This document shows, one piece after another, positions 61,462-64,000 of a stretch of DNA of 64,000 nucleotides. The notes below the pieces were generated by a model. It worked only from the letters and a program-made list of their open reading frames with translations. It made no database searches and had not been told where the DNA came from. Both the position numbers and the translations under genes were made by a program. Each line of letters opens with the position of its first letter. Within the stretch, counting starts at the first letter, position 1. The DNA is from Levilactobacillus suantsaii (GTDB taxonomy: Bacteria; Bacillota; Bacilli; Lactobacillales; Lactobacillaceae). The stretch spans positions 1 to 64,000 of the forward strand of contig NZ_QXIL01000008.1 in NCBI RefSeq assembly GCF_004115745.1, written 5' to 3'.

Positions 61462-62898
61462 ATGCGTGTTGATGCATCAGGTCCAGAAGACAACGCTAAC
61501 GCGGAATCTTCGGCGCGACGGAAAAACATGGTTCCGTGGACGGAGCGTTTTAGCTATTCATTATCCGACTTTGCCTGCAACTTGTCCTTTTCGTTAATCA
61601 GTACGTACCTTATGTTCTTTTACACCGACGTCTTTGGCATTGGCGCCGCAGCTGTCGGAACGTTGTTTCTGGTCGCCCGAATTGTTGATGCGTTCGATGG
61701 TCCTTTCTGGGGGATCATGATTGACCATACCCACACGCGGTGGGGCAAGAGCCGGCCGTATTGGCTCTGGTTCTCCATCCCATTTGCCGTGTTCAGTGTC
61801 CTGTGCTTCAGTGCACCGGATATGAGCATGGGCATGAAGATTGTCTGGGCTTACGTCACTTATATTGGGGTCGACATCCTGTATTCAGCGGTGAATATCC
61901 CGATTACGTCGATTTTGCCAAGCTTGACCAGTAACCCGCAAGAACGGGTCACCTTGTCAACCATCCGGCAATTCATGGGGACCTTAGGGGCCACCATCAT
62001 TTCCGCGATTGCGTTGCCGATGGTTGCGTTCTTTGGTAAGGGCAGCACCACCTCGGCTCATGGCTGGTTCATGGTCGCTTTGATCATGGCCGTCATCGCC
62101 ATGATCATCTTCTTCGTTGTGTTTGCGAACACGAAAGAACGGGTCCAAACGGTGCAATCTAAAAAGAGTATTCCAATCTTAACGTCGCTGAAGGCTTTGA
62201 AGAAGAACTGGCCATGGGTGATCGTGATCTTCATCAACTTCATCTACTGGTTAGGGATGCAGACCCGGTCACAAGTAACGGTCTACTTCTTCAAGTACAA
62301 CATGCATGACGCTACGTTAGCCTCATTCATTTTGAGTTTACAGTTGGTTGCCTTGGCTGCGGTTGTCGTTACGCCGTGGACTTCCAAGAAAATTGGGAAG
62401 CGGAACACGATGCTCCTCGGCATGATTTTGGCCATTTTAGGTCAATTAATCTTGTGGGGTGGGTCCAAAGCCTTAAACGTGCCAACCATCACGATTGGGA
62501 CCATCGTCGGTTACTTAGGAACTGGATTTGTTTCCGGGTTAATCGCCGTGATGTTAGCCGATTCTGTGGACTATGGTGAATGGAAGAACGGTGTCCGGGC
62601 CGAAGGAATCGTCACCTCCTTCTCAAGCTTCTCCGCGAAGTTTGGGATGGGCATTGGTGGTGCCGTCACCGGGATCATTCTCTCCGCCGGTGGTTACGTG
62701 GCTAACCATGTTCAGACCGCTGAAGCCTTACGGGCCATTGAAATGAACTATGTTTGGGTTCCAATCATTGGTTTCGGGTTATCCGCGATTGCCTTGTTGT
62801 TCTACAAGGTCGACAAGATCGAACCAAAGATGTTGGCGGACTTGGACGCAAAGCATGCTCGTGAAAACGCAGCGGCTAAAGATGCTGGAAATAACTAA
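61462..62898 (+). CDS. xylP: GPH-family sugar symporter, isoprimeverose/xyloside transporter-like
   Basis: ATG 61462 is preferred because AAGAAGG is about 9 bases upstream; TTG 61441 is an alternative. The 478-residue protein has about twelve membrane segments and MelB/XylP features: RFSYSLSDFACNLSFSLIST, ARIVDAFDGPFWGIMIDHT, and RWGKSRPYWLWFSIP. It imports glycosides with cations. The alpha-xylosidase gene directly downstream gives the same xylP-xylQ order as L. pentosus, where XylP imports isoprimeverose. Confidence 0.85.
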   Translation: MRVDASGPEDNANAESSARRKNMVPWTERFSYSLSDFACNLSFSLISTYLMFFYTDVFGIGAAAVGTLFLVARIVDAFDGPFWGIMIDHTHTRWGKSRPYWLWFSIPFAVFSVLCFSAPDMSMGMKIVWAYVTYIGVDILYSAVNIPITSILPSLTSNPQERVTLSTIRQFMGTLGATIISAIALPMVAFFGKGSTTSAHGWFMVALIMAVIAMIIFFVVFANTKERVQTVQSKKSIPILTSLKALKKNWPWVIVIFINFIYWLGMQTRSQVTVYFFKYNMHDATLASFILSLQLVALAAVVVTPWTSKKIGKRNTMLLGMILAILGQLILWGGSKALNVPTITIGTIVGYLGTGFVSGLIAVMLADSVDYGEWKNGVRAEGIVTSFSSFSAKFGMGIGGAVTGIILSAGGYVANHVQTAEALRAIEMNYVWVPIIGFGLSAIALLFYKVDKIEPKMLADLDAKHARENAAAKDAGNN

Positions 62899-62916
62899 TA
62901 GAAAGGATGTTACACA

Positions 62917-64000
62917 GTGAAGTTTACGAATGGCTATTGGTTAAATCGTGAAGAGTACGATATCAATTCTCCTCAGGAAACGTTTGATGCGCACCAAGAC
63001 GGCAAGGTCCTCAAGGCTTTTGCCCCTTACAAGCGGATCCATTCTCGAGGCGATGAACTCAACATTGGGGCGACGACGTTAACGTTGACGTCTCCAGTTG
63101 AAAACGTTATCGGGGTTAAACTAGAACATTTTGACAGCAACGATCACGGACCAAAATTCAAGATCAACAATACTGACCCGGACGTCGACATCAACGTTGA
63201 CGACAAAGTGGCCAGTCTCCAAAGCGGCGACTTGAAGGTCGAATTGCCATTACGGACGGCCTTTGACATGAAGTTCACCGCGAACGGCAAGGTCGTCACG
63301 GAATCCGAAACCAAGGCGCAAGCCACGATTTGGAACCACGACACCAAGGTCAACTACATGCGCGAACAACTCAACATGGACATTGACGAAAAGATCTATG
63401 GGTTAGGTGAACGGTTTGCCAACTTCGTCAAGAACGGCCAAACCATCTACACCTGGAACCAAGATGCCGGGACCGGGAGTGAACAGACCTACAAGAACAT
63501 CCCATTCTACATGAGTAGTAATGGCTACGGGGTCTTCGTTGACGAACCACAACGGGTGTCCTTCGAAGTCGCTTCCGAAAACGTGGACCGGGTCCAATTC
63601 AGTACTGAAGGCCAATCCCTACAGTACTACGTCATCTACGGCCCAACGCCTAAGGAAGTCTTACACCGTTACACCGAGTTAACTGGGGCCATCAAGTTGC
63701 CACCAGAATGGTCATTCGGTCTCTGGTTGACCACGTCCTTCACCACTGATTACAGTGAAGAAACAGTGCTGAAGTTTATCGACGGTATGCAAGAACGTCA
63801 TATTCCGCTAGACGTCTTCCACTTCGACTGCTTCTGGCAAAAGGGCTTCGAATGGTGCAACCTGGCTTGGGACAAGGATGAATTCCCAGATCCAGAGGGC
63901 TTGATCAAGAAGATCCACGACCGGGGCGTCAAAGTTTGTGTTTGGCTCAACCCTTACGTGGCGCAAAAGTCACCATTGTTCAAGGAAGCCAAGGATCAAG
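62917..64000 (+). CDS. xylQ: GH31 alpha-xylosidase (YicI/XylQ type), partial at window end
   Basis: GTG 62917 has GAAAGGA upstream. The open frame continues past 64000; 361 residues are visible. It has the N-terminal beta domain, then IYGLGERFANFVKNGQ, VIYGPTPKEVLHRYTELTG, and the barrel start LDVFHFDCFWQKGFEWCNL and KVCVWLNPYVAQKSP. These match YicI-type alpha-xylosidases closely. The KTDFGE nucleophile motif lies beyond the window. It would cleave isoprimeverose and similar alpha-xylosides imported by XylP, giving xylose and glucose. Confidence 0.88.
   Translation, partial: MKFTNGYWLNREEYDINSPQETFDAHQDGKVLKAFAPYKRIHSRGDELNIGATTLTLTSPVENVIGVKLEHFDSNDHGPKFKINNTDPDVDINVDDKVASLQSGDLKVELPLRTAFDMKFTANGKVVTESETKAQATIWNHDTKVNYMREQLNMDIDEKIYGLGERFANFVKNGQTIYTWNQDAGTGSEQTYKNIPFYMSSNGYGVFVDEPQRVSFEVASENVDRVQFSTEGQSLQYYVIYGPTPKEVLHRYTELTGAIKLPPEWSFGLWLTTSFTTDYSEETVLKFIDGMQERHIPLDVFHFDCFWQKGFEWCNLAWDKDEFPDPEGLIKKIHDRGVKVCVWLNPYVAQKSPLFKEAKDQ

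Overview
The window looks like the chromosome of a heterofermentative lactobacillus of the Levilactobacillus (L. brevis) group. The evidence is: a 451-residue surface protein matching the L. brevis SlpA S-layer type (recalled similarity, no search run); an LPQTxE-type sortase signal of the kind used by plantarum/brevis-group lactobacilli; a CBS-less 380-residue IMP dehydrogenase; an isoprimeverose-type xylP-xylQ pair; frequent GTG/TTG starts; and GC-rich coding sequence. The species is not determined. No tRNA, rRNA, CRISPR array or intact insertion sequence was seen.

Layout. 0-3.5 kb: cell surface (remnant of one S-layer gene with a repetitive tail, an intact S-layer gene, a sortase-anchored Ser-rich protein). 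3.5-9.3 kb: small poorly known genes (ComK-like protein, MarR regulator, DUF2187-like protein), then about 1.6 kb with little coding but several RNA-type signals. 9.3-14.2 kb: nucleoside/purine salvage (degenerate phosphopentomutase-like protein, NupC transporter, NCS2 purine permease, ribonucleoside hydrolase). 14.2-21.2 kb: a possible 30-residue hydrophobic peptide unit, a phosphoesterase, then the origin-proximal block rsmG-noc-soj-spo0J-DUF951-ychF-DUF1129, led by an 18-bp palindrome made of inverted parS half-sites. 21.4-30.3 kb: accessory surface region with four small exported proteins whose signal peptides resemble each other and which have their own promoters, a GH3 glucosidase, two GT-C-type membrane proteins, and two damaged members of one cationic protein family. 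30.5-35.3 kb: guaB, a two-component system, dacA. 35.4-42.8 kb: a split YhgE/Pip-type membrane protein behind a three-copy repeat, azlCD, cfa, a membrane-anchored Ser-rich protein. 43.3-51.9 kb: ROK regulator, AI-2E-family transporter, SGNH hydrolase, gpmA, TetR- and LysR-controlled redox genes and a decayed VOC gene. 52-57.5 kb: GH27 alpha-galactosidase behind three direct repeats plus cre, a PadR pair, and a type II restriction-modification system. 58-64 kb: SdpI-family protein, glutathione peroxidase, amino acid permease, and xylP with the first part of xylQ, which runs off the window.

How the parts fit. Housekeeping (chromosome partitioning, GTP synthesis, glycolysis, cell wall) is interleaved with accessory surface and carbohydrate genes. 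Several catabolic units carry cre-like sites, implying CcpA control. The most distinctive items are: the restriction-modification operon whose methylase has an N-terminal DNA-binding-like segment and whose promoter overlaps a perfect 18-bp palindrome; the catabolite-controlled, mostly non-coding transcript at 8.35-8.94 kb with four CACGGTT motifs; the anti-Shine-Dalgarno small RNA candidate at 8.06 kb; and the set of small exported proteins with like signal peptides and variable cargo. All functional statements rest on reading the sequence and on memory of protein families; no database search was possible.
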